A stretch of DNA of 13,802 bases from CAZAMT01 sp964486145 (GCA_964486145.1 CAZAMT010000089.1:1-13802), one strand, 5' to 3'; numbered from the stretch's first letter, positions 7,204 to 13,802 are shown. The notes: generated by a model from the letters alone, not told the origin. Numbers and translations are program-made.

Positions 7204-7369
7204 GATTTCTGCTTTCCTGTAAGAAAAACATGTTTTCTGTTAAAAAATTTAAATGAATATGCTTAACTCCATGGTCGGAACTGTGTTATGCCCGGTAATG
7301 TTCGGAAAGAAATTTCTATTTGCCCCCTAACCATTTTTAGCTAATTTTGCCAGTTCAAAAATCAGAATA
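7204..7369 (+). other. Gap within the his gene string, with an internal promoter
   Basis: This is by far the largest gap inside the his string. Near 7222-7238 there is a short imperfect palindrome (AGAAAAACATGTTTTCT), too weak to call a terminator. The last part carries the promoter described separately. I searched for a second histidine-rich leader ORF and saw none. Confidence 0.5.
7319..7349 (+). promoter_or_regulatory. Bacteroidetes-type internal promoter before hisH
   Basis: TTTG (7319-7322), a 19-nt spacer and TAATTTTG (7342-7349) match the Bacteroidetes -33/-7 consensus (TTTG, TAnnTTTG) exactly. The -7 box ends 20 nt before the hisH ATG, leaving a short 5' leader. It would allow hisH-A-F-IE and the B3/4 gene to be transcribed independently of the upstream attenuator. 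Confidence 0.65.
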
Positions 7370-7960
7370 ATGAAGATTGCCATTATCGAATACAATGCCG
7401 GTAACATCAGATCGGTTGATTTTGCCTTAAAAAGACTGGGAATTGATGCTGAAATAACCGGGGATCACGAAAAAATTTCATCTGCTGACAAAGTTATTTT
7501 TCCGGGTGTAGGTGAAGCAAGTTCGGCGATGGACTACCTGCGCAACAAAAAACTGGATGAATTGATTCGAAATCTGAAGCAACCGGTACTTGGAATTTGC
7601 ATTGGCCTTCAGTTGTTATGCAGCCACTCGGAAGAAGGGGACGTGGATTGCATTGGCATTTTTGATGAGAAAGTTAAAAAGTTTAAACCATCAAATCAAC
7701 AAATGAAAATTCCGCAAATGGGATGGAATACCATTTATGATTTAAGTACCGCTTTGTTTTCTCCGGCACTTGAGTATCAGTACGTGTATTATGTTCACAG
7801 TTTTTATGCAGAAACAGGCAGAAATACTGCTGCTAAATCAAATTACATCAATGAATTTTCAGCTTCGTTACAAAAAAATAATTTTTATGCAACCCAGTTT
7901 CACCCGGAAAAAAGTGGGGTAGTTGGAGCTGAAGTATTGAAAAACTTTATTAAATTATGA
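7370..7960 (+). CDS. hisH: Imidazole glycerol phosphate synthase, glutaminase subunit
   Basis: Class I glutamine amidotransferase that makes ammonia from glutamine and channels it to HisF. Length, 196 residues, is normal. The N-terminus IAIIEYNAGNIRSVDFALKR is typical. The nucleophile C77 lies in GICIGLQLL (family usually GICLGMQLL), and the rest of the triad is H178 and E180 in QFHPEKSG. The end overlaps the hisA start by four bases (ATGA at 7957-7960). A strong promoter-like sequence just upstream makes this the first gene of a possible second transcript. Confidence 0.96.
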   Translation: MKIAIIEYNAGNIRSVDFALKRLGIDAEITGDHEKISSADKVIFPGVGEASSAMDYLRNKKLDELIRNLKQPVLGICIGLQLLCSHSEEGDVDCIGIFDEKVKKFKPSNQQMKIPQMGWNTIYDLSTALFSPALEYQYVYYVHSFYAETGRNTAAKSNYINEFSASLQKNNFYATQFHPEKSGVVGAEVLKNFIKL

Positions 7961-8676
7961 TTGAAATTATACCAGCCATTGATATTATCGAAGGTAAGTG
8001 TGTTCGATTACAGCAAGGGAATTATCAAAAAGTGAAGGAGTATGGTGATCCGCTCGATGTAGCCAGGAAGTATGAAGACAGCGGTATGAAACGTCTTCAC
8101 CTGGTTGATTTGGATGGTGCCAAAAACAAACATGTTGTAAACATTGGGATACTTGAGCAGATTACGTCAAACACGGGCCTGGAGGTTGATTTTGGTGGAG
8201 GAATTAAATCGAATGATGACATCACCAGGGTATTTGCAGCGGGTGCAAAACAGGTAACCATTGGTAGTATCGCGGCAACAAAGCCACTGTTAATGGATGA
8301 ATGGATTCGTTTGTACGGATCCGATAAGATCATACTTGGTGCTGATGTCAGGGATAAACACATTGCTGTAACCGGTTGGACGGACAAAACCGAACTTCAG
8401 TTTGATAATTTCATTGGTGATTATCTTTCAAAGGGCATTTCATACGTATTGTGTACTGATATTAGTAAAGATGGTATGCTCGCCGGAACATCACTGGAGT
8501 TGTACAAACAGATCATGAAGAAATTTCCTGAAATAAAATTGATTGCCAGCGGGGGGGTCACCGTTTTGGAAGAAATTGAAAAACTGAATGAAATGGGTGT
8601 ATTCGGCGTAGTAATTGGAAAGGCCATTTACGAAGGGAATATCACACTTGACGATTTAAAAAAATTTGTATTGTAA
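7957..8676 (+). CDS. hisA: Phosphoribosylformimino-AICAR-phosphate isomerase (ProFAR isomerase)
   Basis: Amadori-type isomerase with a (beta/alpha)8 barrel, converting ProFAR to PRFAR. The 239-residue protein starts IEIIPAIDIIEGKCVRLQQG with catalytic D9, and has a second catalytic Asp at D168 in CTDISKDGML. Phosphate-binding loops are seen as DFGGGIKS and IASGGVTVLEE, one in each half-barrel. Overlap of ATG with the hisH stop (ATGA) points to coupled translation. hisF follows after one base. Confidence 0.96.
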   Translation: MIEIIPAIDIIEGKCVRLQQGNYQKVKEYGDPLDVARKYEDSGMKRLHLVDLDGAKNKHVVNIGILEQITSNTGLEVDFGGGIKSNDDITRVFAAGAKQVTIGSIAATKPLLMDEWIRLYGSDKIILGADVRDKHIAVTGWTDKTELQFDNFIGDYLSKGISYVLCTDISKDGMLAGTSLELYKQIMKKFPEIKLIASGGVTVLEEIEKLNEMGVFGVVIGKAIYEGNITLDDLKKFVL

Positions 8677-8677
8677 T

Positions 8678-9430
8678 ATGTTAGCAAAACGCATTGTGCC
8701 CTGCCTTGACGTGCGAAACGGGCAAACAGTAAAAGGAGTAAATTTCCTGGATATCCGTGAGGTAGGTGATCCGGTTGAAATGGGTGCCAGGTATTCAGCC
8801 GAAGGAGCAGATGAACTTGTGTATCTTGATATCACAGCCAGTCATGAAAAAAGAAAATTGTTTGCAGATCTTGTACGGCGTATTGCTGAAAATATAAATA
8901 TTCCATTTACAGTTGGAGGCGGTATCAATGAATTATCTGATGCTGCCAGACTTTTGGAAGCAGGTGCGGATAAGATATCCATCAATTCGGCTGCGGTACG
9001 AAATCCTGATCTCATTGATCAGGTTGCCCGGAATTTTGGAAACCAGTTTGTAGTGGTTGCTATTGATGCAGAATTTAAAAACGGGAAATGGACTGTTTTT
9101 GTTAATGGCGGAAGAATTCCAACGGAAAAGGAATTGTTTACATGGGCTAAAGAAGCCGAAAACCGTGGCTGTGGCGAAATATTGTTTACATCCATGAACC
9201 ACGATGGTACCAAAAACGGGTATGCCTGTGAGGCACTCGCTACCATGGGCGAACAACTGGGAATTCCGGTTATTGCCTCTGGCGGAGCTGGTAAAATGGA
9301 ACATTTTTCGGAAGTTTTTACCCATGGAAAAGCAGATGCTGCACTGGCAGCCAGCATTTTTCACTTCAATGAGATACCAATTACTACCTTGAAAGATTAT
9401 TTAAAAAAGAATAATATTGTAATCAGATAA
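8678..9430 (+). CDS. hisF: Imidazole glycerol phosphate synthase, cyclase subunit
   Basis: Partner of HisH: uses the channelled ammonia to convert PRFAR to imidazole glycerol phosphate and AICAR. The (beta/alpha)8 barrel protein is 250 residues from ATG 8678, giving the standard start MLAKRIVPCLDVRNG with catalytic D11; the second catalytic residue is D130 in VVAIDAEF, the same numbering as well-studied HisF proteins. Phosphate-binding loops are TVGGGINE and IASGGAGKMEH. An upstream TTG in the same frame (8666) would add MYCN and overlap hisA, but these residues are not part of the family, so I reject it. The start lies one base after the hisA stop. Confidence 0.96.
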   Translation: MLAKRIVPCLDVRNGQTVKGVNFLDIREVGDPVEMGARYSAEGADELVYLDITASHEKRKLFADLVRRIAENINIPFTVGGGINELSDAARLLEAGADKISINSAAVRNPDLIDQVARNFGNQFVVVAIDAEFKNGKWTVFVNGGRIPTEKELFTWAKEAENRGCGEILFTSMNHDGTKNGYACEALATMGEQLGIPVIASGGAGKMEHFSEVFTHGKADAALAASIFHFNEIPITTLKDYLKKNNIVIR

Positions 9431-9436
9431 AATAGA

Positions 9437-10027
9437 ATGATGGATTTTACGAAATTAAACGGCTTAATTCCTGCTGTAATTCAGGATAATATCACCCAAA
9501 AGGTTCTTATGGTGGGCTTTATGAACGAAGAAGCACTTCAGAAAACAAGGGAAACCGGCCATGTAACTTTTTACAGCAGAAGCAAGCAACGTTTGTGGAC
9601 AAAAGGGGAGGAGAGTGGCAATTTTTTAAATTTGAAAGAAATTATTGAGGACTGTGACAACGATACGGTGCTTATAAAAGCTCAACCGGTTGGGCCTGTG
9701 TGCCATACAGGAAACGATACGTGCTTTAATGAAAGCAACAAAGTGGAACCGGACTTTCTAATTTATTTGCAGGATTTGATTGATCAGCGGATGCGCGAAA
9801 TGCCTGAGGGATCGTATACAACAAAATTGTTTTCAAAAGGAATAAACAAAATAGCCCAAAAAGTGGGTGAAGAAGCAACTGAATTAATCATCGAAGCAAA
9901 GGACCAAAACGATGAATTGTTTCTAAACGAAGCGGCAGATCTTATGTATCATACGCTTGTGCTGCTTGCAGCAAAAGGATTTCACATAAAAGATGTAATT
10001 CAGGTTTTGTCTGAACGTCATAAATAA
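9437..10027 (+). CDS. hisI: Bifunctional phosphoribosyl-AMP cyclohydrolase / phosphoribosyl-ATP pyrophosphatase
   Basis: Fused HisIE (196 residues) carrying steps 2 and 3. The N-terminal cyclohydrolase part shows GHVTFYSRSKQRLWTKGEES (41-60), the metal-binding DCDND (72-76) and the zinc cysteines C73, C89 and C96. The C-terminal pyrophosphatase part starts around 126 with SYTTKLFSKG and has the metal-binding GEEATELIIEAK (144-155) and NEAADLMYHTLVLL (164-177). Two adjacent ATGs (9437 and 9440) are both possible starts. It is 6 nt after hisF and 8 nt before the B3/4 gene. Confidence 0.95.
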   Translation: MMDFTKLNGLIPAVIQDNITQKVLMVGFMNEEALQKTRETGHVTFYSRSKQRLWTKGEESGNFLNLKEIIEDCDNDTVLIKAQPVGPVCHTGNDTCFNESNKVEPDFLIYLQDLIDQRMREMPEGSYTTKLFSKGINKIAQKVGEEATELIIEAKDQNDELFLNEAADLMYHTLVLLAAKGFHIKDVIQVLSERHK

Positions 10028-10035
10028 TTGAGTAT

Positions 10036-10698
10036 ATGTTTGAAGTATCCATTGAAAAAGAGTTAAAAAACAGATGTCCTGATCTTGCACTGGGCACTAT
10101 TTTCTGCTCAGTGGAGAATTACACGTATTCAAAGGAATTATGGCTGGAAATTGAACAGGAATGTGAACGCGTAAAAACCATGTATGATCTTACAACAGTT
10201 AAAACGCAGCCGCAGATTTCAGCAACGCGTGAAGCATATAAGCGGACAGGTAAAGATCCGAACCGGTACCGGCCCGCAACGGATTCGTTGTACAGGCGCA
10301 TTGTAAAGGGCTATGAACTTTACCCCATCAGTGTGTTGGTTGATTTGGTAAATCTTGTGGCTTTAAAATCCGGCTATTCCATCGGGGGCTTTGATGCTGC
10401 AAAGATTAAAGGAAATGTAGTTGCGGGAATAGGTCAAAAAAATGAAAAATACGAAGGCATTGGCCGTGGTTTATTGAATGTTGAAGGCTTACCCATTTTG
10501 AGGGATAAAAGGGGAGGCATTGGCACACCAACCAGTGATGAAGTAAGAACCGCCATTTCAAAAAACACCAGAAAATTCTATATGAATATCAATGGTTATA
10601 CCGGAAAGAACGATTTCCTTCCGGTTATGGATGATACGGTCCAATTATTGAAAAAGTATGTTTCAGGGACTGACTTTGAAACCAGAATTGTGGAATAG
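10036..10698 (+). CDS. B3/4-domain protein (stand-alone PheRS-beta-like tRNA-binding/editing domain)
   Basis: The 220-residue protein resembles the COG3382 family, a free-standing version of the B3/B4 domain of phenylalanyl-tRNA synthetase beta. Family patterns seen are RYRPATDSLYRRIVKG (77-92), YPISVLVDLVNLVALKSGYSIGGFD (96-120), YEGIGRG (139-145) and IGTPTSDEVRTAI (162-174). In PheRS this domain hydrolyses mischarged Tyr-tRNA; the function of stand-alone proteins is not settled to my knowledge, and no synthetase catalytic domain is present. It starts 8 nt after hisIE with no promoter between, so it is probably the last gene of the his transcript. Whether it has a role in aminoacyl-tRNA quality control or in histidine metabolism cannot be told from the sequence. 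Confidence 0.85.
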   Translation: MFEVSIEKELKNRCPDLALGTIFCSVENYTYSKELWLEIEQECERVKTMYDLTTVKTQPQISATREAYKRTGKDPNRYRPATDSLYRRIVKGYELYPISVLVDLVNLVALKSGYSIGGFDAAKIKGNVVAGIGQKNEKYEGIGRGLLNVEGLPILRDKRGGIGTPTSDEVRTAISKNTRKFYMNINGYTGKNDFLPVMDDTVQLLKKYVSGTDFETRIVE

Positions 10699-10828
10699 TT
10701 TTTTTATATCTTTCATCACTACTGACCGGGTAATATATTTTGATTGACGTTTAAATTGTATTATAGCTATTATGGAAACATGTGTCTGTTTTAATAAGGT
10801 AGGATCCGCCTTAGAGAAATTCCGTTTA

Positions 10829-10912
10829 AAAAATAAGATGGCTTTACGTTAAAAAATCCGGTCTGTTTGAGCGTAGCGAGTTACCGGATTTTAGGAATGC
10901 CATCTTATTTTT
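10829..10912. repeat. Nested inverted repeat downstream of the his operon, possible terminator
   Basis: Outer 14-bp arms AAAAATAAGATGGC (10829-10842) and GCCATCTTATTTTT (10899-10912) are perfect complements, with a further AAATTCC/GGAATTT pair outside (10817-10823, 10914-10920). Nested inside, AAAATCCGGT (10853-10862) pairs with ACCGGATTTT (10883-10892) around a 20-nt loop containing TTTGAGCGTAGCGAGTT. The loop resembles a motif I recall from other Bacteroidetes intergenic DNA, so this is probably a dispersed repeat. It lies 130 nt after the last operon gene and could stop transcription from either side, but only short T tracts follow. Confidence 0.6.
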
Positions 10913-10997
10913 AGGAATTTATCGGTAGCGGCGGGGTTTTTTATTCACTCCTTGTCTATTTTTAAAGGTGCGAATGAGATCGCCTAAGGCTAAGTTG

Positions 10998-11029
10998 TTT
11001 ACTTTTTTGACCTGAAGCAAAAAAGTAAA
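10998..11029. repeat. Short perfect hairpin repeat
   Basis: TTTACTTTTTTG (10998-11009) and CAAAAAAGTAAA (11018-11029) form a perfect 12-bp stem with an 8-nt loop. A/T-rich palindromes of this ACTTTTTT...AAAAAAGT type are, from memory, frequent between genes in Bacteroidetes. It may be a repeat unit or a weak bidirectional terminator. Confidence 0.5.
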
Positions 11030-11049
11030 AGCCCTCGCGGCTTGAGCGT

Positions 11050-11077
11050 AAAAAATAACAGCCGACTTTAGTCGGTT
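11050..11077 (-). terminator. Probable terminator of the DUF4252-like gene
   Basis: Read on the minus strand, a 7-bp stem with TAAA loop (arms 11071-11077 and 11060-11066, core CCGAC/GTCGG) is followed by GTTATTTTTT. It starts 22 nt after the stop codon of the minus-strand gene ending at 11099, the expected place for an intrinsic terminator. Confidence 0.5.
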
Positions 11078-11098
11078 ACTAATGGTTTTTTATATCTT

Positions 11099-11590
11099 TT
11101 ATAAATCCGCAACCAACCGGGCAGATTTGGCAAGGTCTTTCAGTAAAAATTTACCTGTAACCTGAACAATTACCGATTCTTCCGGTGAATTAACAAAAAT
11201 CACCAATTCGGTTAACACTCCGTTTTTCTCACGACCTTTTATCATAACCTTTTCTTCCGGGGTGATTACTTCCAGAAAATCATGGTAGTATTCTGATGTC
11301 AGTAAACTACCAACATCATAAGCAAGTTCTCCGAAAACACCTTTATCTGCCTCTTCATTTCCTACAAGTACCCTAAACATTTTAACATCTTTCATTATAT
11401 CCTTTGCAATTTGTTCTTCGGCAGGTATAAAAGGACGAACAATACACGCGGGTACTGAAATCAGCATAAATCCTTTTTCGTGTCGGTATTCTTTCATGAC
11501 GGATTTAACGCTTTTACCGCCAGGTATGCTAAAAGCTGTAAGCAAAACAAAAGCTAACAAAACGGATGTGATGATGTAATATTTTTTCAT
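11099..11590 (-). CDS. Exported DUF4252-like protein
   Basis: A 163-residue protein with a clear N-terminal signal: MKKYY, then the hydrophobic run IITSVLLAFVLLTAF, with likely signal peptidase cleavage shortly after the Ala/Ser near 19-21. There is no lipobox cysteine, so it is probably periplasmic or secreted rather than a lipoprotein. The mature part resembles the DUF4252 family common in Bacteroidetes: a YRHEKGFMLISVP start, a strand KMFRVLVGNE in the middle, and the C-terminal pattern REKNGVLTELVIFVNSPEES followed by VIVQVTGKFLLKDLAK. The function of this family is unknown; some family genes sit near ECF sigma/anti-sigma loci, which is not the case here. It is convergent with the his operon, with a probable terminator just downstream. 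Confidence 0.75.
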   Translation of the reverse strand: MKKYYIITSVLLAFVLLTAFSIPGGKSVKSVMKEYRHEKGFMLISVPACIVRPFIPAEEQIAKDIMKDVKMFRVLVGNEEADKGVFGELAYDVGSLLTSEYYHDFLEVITPEEKVMIKGREKNGVLTELVIFVNSPEESVIVQVTGKFLLKDLAKSARLVADL

Positions 11591-11673
11591 TTTTCAGATG
11601 TTTTTTGATTGAGTTACAGGTAAGACGAACGAAGGAATATTTCGTTACAGCTTAAATTGTGGAAAATGAGATA

Positions 11674-12150
11674 TCATTCGAGTTCAATATGGTAATCATC
11701 TTGTTTCAGATTATTGGCAATATTTTCAGCGTAGTTTTTATCAAAATAAACTTTGGGTTTATGTCGTGCAAAAACCGGGTATCTGCCAATGGCATCCTCA
11801 GAATTGATATAATTATAGCCTGCCAAAAAAAGATTCGTACCGTGCAGCCTTAATTTGAATACATGCCGATGCCTGCAACTTTCAAGGATTTGCTCCAGCT
11901 CATATTTGTTCATTTCCGGTTCATGTTTCAATTTTATTGTTTTCACTATGTCATCGCTGAAAGGTTCTCTTGTGAAGAATAGGTTGAAATTTTTCACAAA
12001 ACAGGACAATACAGTTTCTTCGTTTTTTATAACAGCAGGTTTTTCAGGATCACCAACCAATCTAACACTTATTCCATTGCGGGTGAAAAGGCTTACCAGT
12101 CGCTTATTTCTTCTAATAACCATCTCAACCAACGATTCTTTTCTTCTCAT
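11674..12150 (-). CDS. Hypothetical protein, 158 residues
   Basis: I do not recognise this protein. It is basic at the N-terminus (MRRKESLVEMVIRRNKRLV), has no signal peptide or membrane segment, and is rich in charged and aromatic residues (for example HRHVFKLRLHGTNLFLAGYN and RHKPKVYFDKNYAENIANNL). The composition and the even spread of hydrophobic residues look like a real soluble protein. The opposite strand also has an open frame (11855-12172), which I judge a shadow. It lies 83 nt upstream of the DUF4252-like gene on the same strand, so the two could share a transcript, though the gap leaves room for a separate promoter. No mobile-element or toxin-antitoxin signature is apparent. Confidence 0.6.
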   Translation of the reverse strand: MRRKESLVEMVIRRNKRLVSLFTRNGISVRLVGDPEKPAVIKNEETVLSCFVKNFNLFFTREPFSDDIVKTIKLKHEPEMNKYELEQILESCRHRHVFKLRLHGTNLFLAGYNYINSEDAIGRYPVFARHKPKVYFDKNYAENIANNLKQDDYHIELE

Positions 12151-12289
12151 AGTTTACACGTGTTATAGTTAGCAATGCATAGTTTTTAACATTTGATATT
12201 TTATAATTATAAAAACAGAATGACCCGGCATATTGTTGAAAATGCACGATTAGGAAGTATCATTTAGGCAGTGGTGGAACGGGTATAAA

Positions 12290-12419
12290 CGGTTACGTGT
12301 ATGGTGTCGTTTGGCGATTCGAAGCACGAACCTGTCAAACCGCTACAAAGTTTATTAGATGTAACTCCCTTGAAATTAGCACTATCCGCCAAATGCACTA
12401 TACACGATGTTGGCAACCG
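12290..12419. repeat. Long imperfect inverted repeat, attC-like or dispersed intergenic element
   Basis: Three stacked stems nest in register: CGGTT (12290-12294) with AACCG (12415-12419); CGTGTATGGTG (12296-12306) with CACTATACACG (12396-12406), one G-T pair; and TTTGGCG (12310-12316) with CGCCAAA (12387-12393). The right side has extra unpaired bases (ATGTTGGC, 12407-12414) facing a single A on the left. The overall shape, an imperfect 130-bp palindrome with extrahelical bases and GTTGGC near one end, recalls integron attC sites, but the core GTTRRRY is not matched exactly and no integrase is in the window. I call it a structured repeat and leave its mobility open. Confidence 0.5.
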
Positions 12420-12527
12420 GTGTTCATTCATACCTGTCTGTTTGTCATTTATTTAGCTTTATATTTCTTGTCATTGTCAATCTGCACCAACCTAACCACG
12501 AAGCATAAATTTATTTTGTTTTTTTGA

Positions 12528-12650
12528 GCGTGGGCAAACCCTAATGCCCTGTGGGCAAATTGGGTCGGCTTTGCAAGCTCTTTGACAAAGCTTTGATTGA
12601 AGCGTTGGCTTGTGTGGCTTTGGCAATGTGCTTGCAAATAGGGCTGGGTA
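12528..12650. repeat. G/T-skewed repeat segment with direct and inverted repeats
   Basis: GTGGGCAAA occurs at 12530-12538 and again at 12551-12559. GCTTTG (12568-12573) pairs with CAAAGC (12586-12591), and TTTGCAAG (12570-12577) with CTTGCAAA (12631-12638), so two alternative folds are possible. It directly abuts the end of the restriction gene. From memory, similar GGGCAAA/TTGCAAG strings recur between genes in Bacteroidetes; I could not test that here. Confidence 0.4.
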
Positions 12651-12660
12651 ATAGTTTTCA

Positions 12661-13802
12661 TTATGTACCAGTCATTAAATTAGGATTGTCAATCATCCTT
12701 CTCATTAAATCAAATATGCCCTGATAATAGGCATCGTCTTTTGCATACCGCTTGTATTCCTCTACATTGGCCTTACGGCGTTTTAGCATGATTTCATCCA
12801 TAATACGTTTTAGTGCCAAGTCGCTGTTTTGTTTGTCGGCGTTTTCTGCTACTTTATCTTTAAAATCGGGATGCGCCATCACATTTTTGGCTATTGATAT
12901 ATACTTAACTCTTGCTTCTTCGGGTGTTTCTTCCCAACCGGAATAAAAGCGGTCGTTAAAGGTTCTGATAATTTCATCCAATGGGTCTTTTTCATCATCG
13001 CCACCATGTGCGCCACGAGGATTAGGGTTTTGTGGGTCAAGCTCGGAATCAGAACTGTCTAAACCAATGGATTGATTTACTTTTGTGCGTTCTAAACCAT
13101 AAGTTGATAAATCGACTGAATTCAATAAATCATCAATTAATTCATCTTCTTTCGTTTTAACGATGAGTTTGGGAATTAAAAATTTCAGAAACCAATACAA
13201 TTTTTCCCAATCGACAATTTCATAGGTCATGATGGAGGCCATCTGCCCGTATATTTTCACAAATTGTTTGGACTTAATTTTAAAATCAGCTTTTTGGTCG
13301 TCCTCCAATTCTAATTCCTGGTTAAACCTGTTAGCCGCCACATCAATAATTGGGCTTAATTGTTGGGCATCGACACCTTCGAAATATTTGATGATGAAAT
13401 CTTCCACTTCGCTCCATTCGTAAACGCCTACATCGCTCAACGTGCTTTTTAATTCATGCAGTACATTTACATCCGTTTCTTTGGTTAGGGTAGTAGATGT
13501 ATAGAAAGGGTCGAATGCGTTTTTAATATCCTCGGTGGTATTGAAGAAATCGAGAATAAACAGGTCTTCGGTTTTCTTTGCCAATTTATCGGCAGCACGG
13601 TTTAAGCGGGATAATGCCTGTACCGCCATAACACCTTGCAATTTTTTGTCGACATACATGGTGCATAATTTGGGCTGGTCAAAACCGGTAAGGTATTTAT
13701 TGGCCACCACCAAAATACGGTATTTGTCTTCATCAAATTTATCACGTGTATCTTTTTCGGCAAAACCATTTATATCTGCCTCGGTGTATTCGATTCCATC
13801 CA
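12661..13802 (-). CDS. hsdR: Type I restriction enzyme subunit R (HsdR), C-terminal part
   Basis: The frame is open from its TAA (12661-12663) to the right edge, giving about 379 C-terminal residues of a protein whose N-terminal nuclease and most motor motifs lie outside. HsdR is the ATP-driven translocase and endonuclease of type I restriction complexes with HsdM and HsdS. Visible are the end of the second RecA-like domain: motif V region RILVVANKYLTGFDQPKL and motif VI QALSRLNRA with the arginine finger, then FILDFFN as in HsdR proteins. After that come the helical region and a charged C-terminal domain (EEARVKYISIAKNVMAHP, then a Lys/Arg-rich helix) that in the family contacts HsdM. A TTG at 13713 is not a real start. 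The fragment shows no frameshift. HsdM and HsdS are expected beyond the edge. Confidence 0.9.
   Translation of the reverse strand, partial: DGIEYTEADINGFAEKDTRDKFDEDKYRILVVANKYLTGFDQPKLCTMYVDKKLQGVMAVQALSRLNRAADKLAKKTEDLFILDFFNTTEDIKNAFDPFYTSTTLTKETDVNVLHELKSTLSDVGVYEWSEVEDFIIKYFEGVDAQQLSPIIDVAANRFNQELELEDDQKADFKIKSKQFVKIYGQMASIMTYEIVDWEKLYWFLKFLIPKLIVKTKEDELIDDLLNSVDLSTYGLERTKVNQSIGLDSSDSELDPQNPNPRGAHGGDDEKDPLDEIIRTFNDRFYSGWEETPEEARVKYISIAKNVMAHPDFKDKVAENADKQNSDLALKRIMDEIMLKRRKANVEEYKRYAKDDAYYQGIFDLMRRMIDNPNLMTGT

Larger units (their letters stand above)
10699..11098. other. Gene-free region with a cluster of palindromes
   Basis: No ORF of note. It holds three hairpin-forming stretches described separately (10829-10912, 10998-11029, 11060-11077). 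Between them (10921-10990) I see G/C-richer sequence (GGTAGCGGCGGGG) without a recognisable gene. The string GTTTTTTATATCTTT occurs near the left end (about 10701-10715, with an extra T) and again near 11085-11098, so the region is roughly bounded by a short direct repeat. I found no tRNA fold. Confidence 0.5.
12151..12660. other. Long gene-free stretch with two repeat-like structures
   Basis: Between the hypothetical gene and the restriction gene there is no convincing ORF. The stretch has a 16-bp perfect A/T palindrome (12199-12214), a long folded inverted repeat (12290-12419) and a G/T-skewed segment with direct and inverted repeats (12528-12638). A minus-strand frame of 70 codons (12449-12661) begins inside the restriction gene's stop codon, but its sequence looks like translated repeat rather than protein. 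Confidence 0.5.

Noticed and set aside
7204..7369. Possible second attenuator before hisH
   Set aside because: No His-rich short ORF and no strong terminator hairpin; only a promoter match is visible.
8666..8677. TTG start for hisF adding four residues
   Set aside because: The residues MYCN are not part of the family; ATG 8678 restores standard HisF numbering with D11 and D130.
8933..9364. 143-codon minus-strand ORF inside hisF, and similar long antisense frames within hisG, hisB, purU and hisA
   Set aside because: All lie wholly opposite well-identified genes and show no family pattern; they are shadows of biased codon use.
11855..12172. 105-codon plus-strand ORF opposite the 158-residue hypothetical gene
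   Set aside because: Cys/Ser/Phe-rich, low-complexity translation typical of an antisense shadow; the minus-strand frame has the better protein-like composition.
12449..12661. 70-codon minus-strand ORF whose ATG overlaps the hsdR stop
   Set aside because: The stop-start overlap looked like translational coupling, but the frame covers a repeat-rich segment and its residues look like translated repeat.

Overview
The window looks like a chromosomal segment of a Bacteroidetes bacterium, probably close to the marine or anaerobic Marinilabiliales/Prolixibacteraceae type (inference from protein sequence only). The pointers are AT-rich DNA, weak or absent Shine-Dalgarno sequences, a promoter of the TTTG-N19-TAnnTTTG type, a DUF4252-like exported protein, a HisB closely resembling what I remember of the Bacteroides enzyme, and A/T-rich palindromic intergenic repeats of a kind I associate with this phylum.

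Layout. 1-479 has no convincing gene but holds a modular palindromic element (about 272-413) between 9-bp direct repeats. 480-1787 encodes a YihY/BrkB-type membrane protein with a soluble C-terminal tail. 1788-2009 is the leader of the histidine operon. 2010-10698 is one compact plus-strand gene string: hisG, hisD, hisC, hisB (phosphatase-dehydratase fusion), purU, hisH, hisA, hisF, hisIE and a B3/4-domain gene. 10699-11098 is a cluster of palindromes. 11099-12150 carries two minus-strand genes, a DUF4252-like exported protein and an unrecognised protein. 12151-12660 holds two further repeat-like structures. 12661 to the right edge is the C-terminal part of a type I restriction subunit HsdR on the minus strand, cut by the window.

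Together the his genes encode all the standard activities from PRPP and ATP to histidine: HisG, HisI/HisE, HisA, HisH/HisF, the two HisB activities, HisC and HisD. Gene order matches the enteric hisGDCBHAFI order except that purU (10-formyl-THF hydrolase) sits between hisB and hisH. The HisH/HisF reaction releases AICAR, which purine synthesis formylates with 10-formyl-THF, so purU is metabolically adjacent. A near-perfect Bacteroidetes promoter lies just before hisH, so the distal half may also be transcribed independently.

The most striking find is in the 222-bp gap before hisG: a complete classical attenuator. It has a candidate promoter, a short leader ORF with four His codons (three consecutive), a 1:2 hairpin overlapping the leader ORF, an alternative 2:3 antiterminator, and a 14-bp 3:4 terminator with a T tract ending 27 nt before the hisG start. 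The three pairings are mutually exclusive in the way the enteric hisL attenuator requires. This is read directly from the sequence; its operation is inferred.
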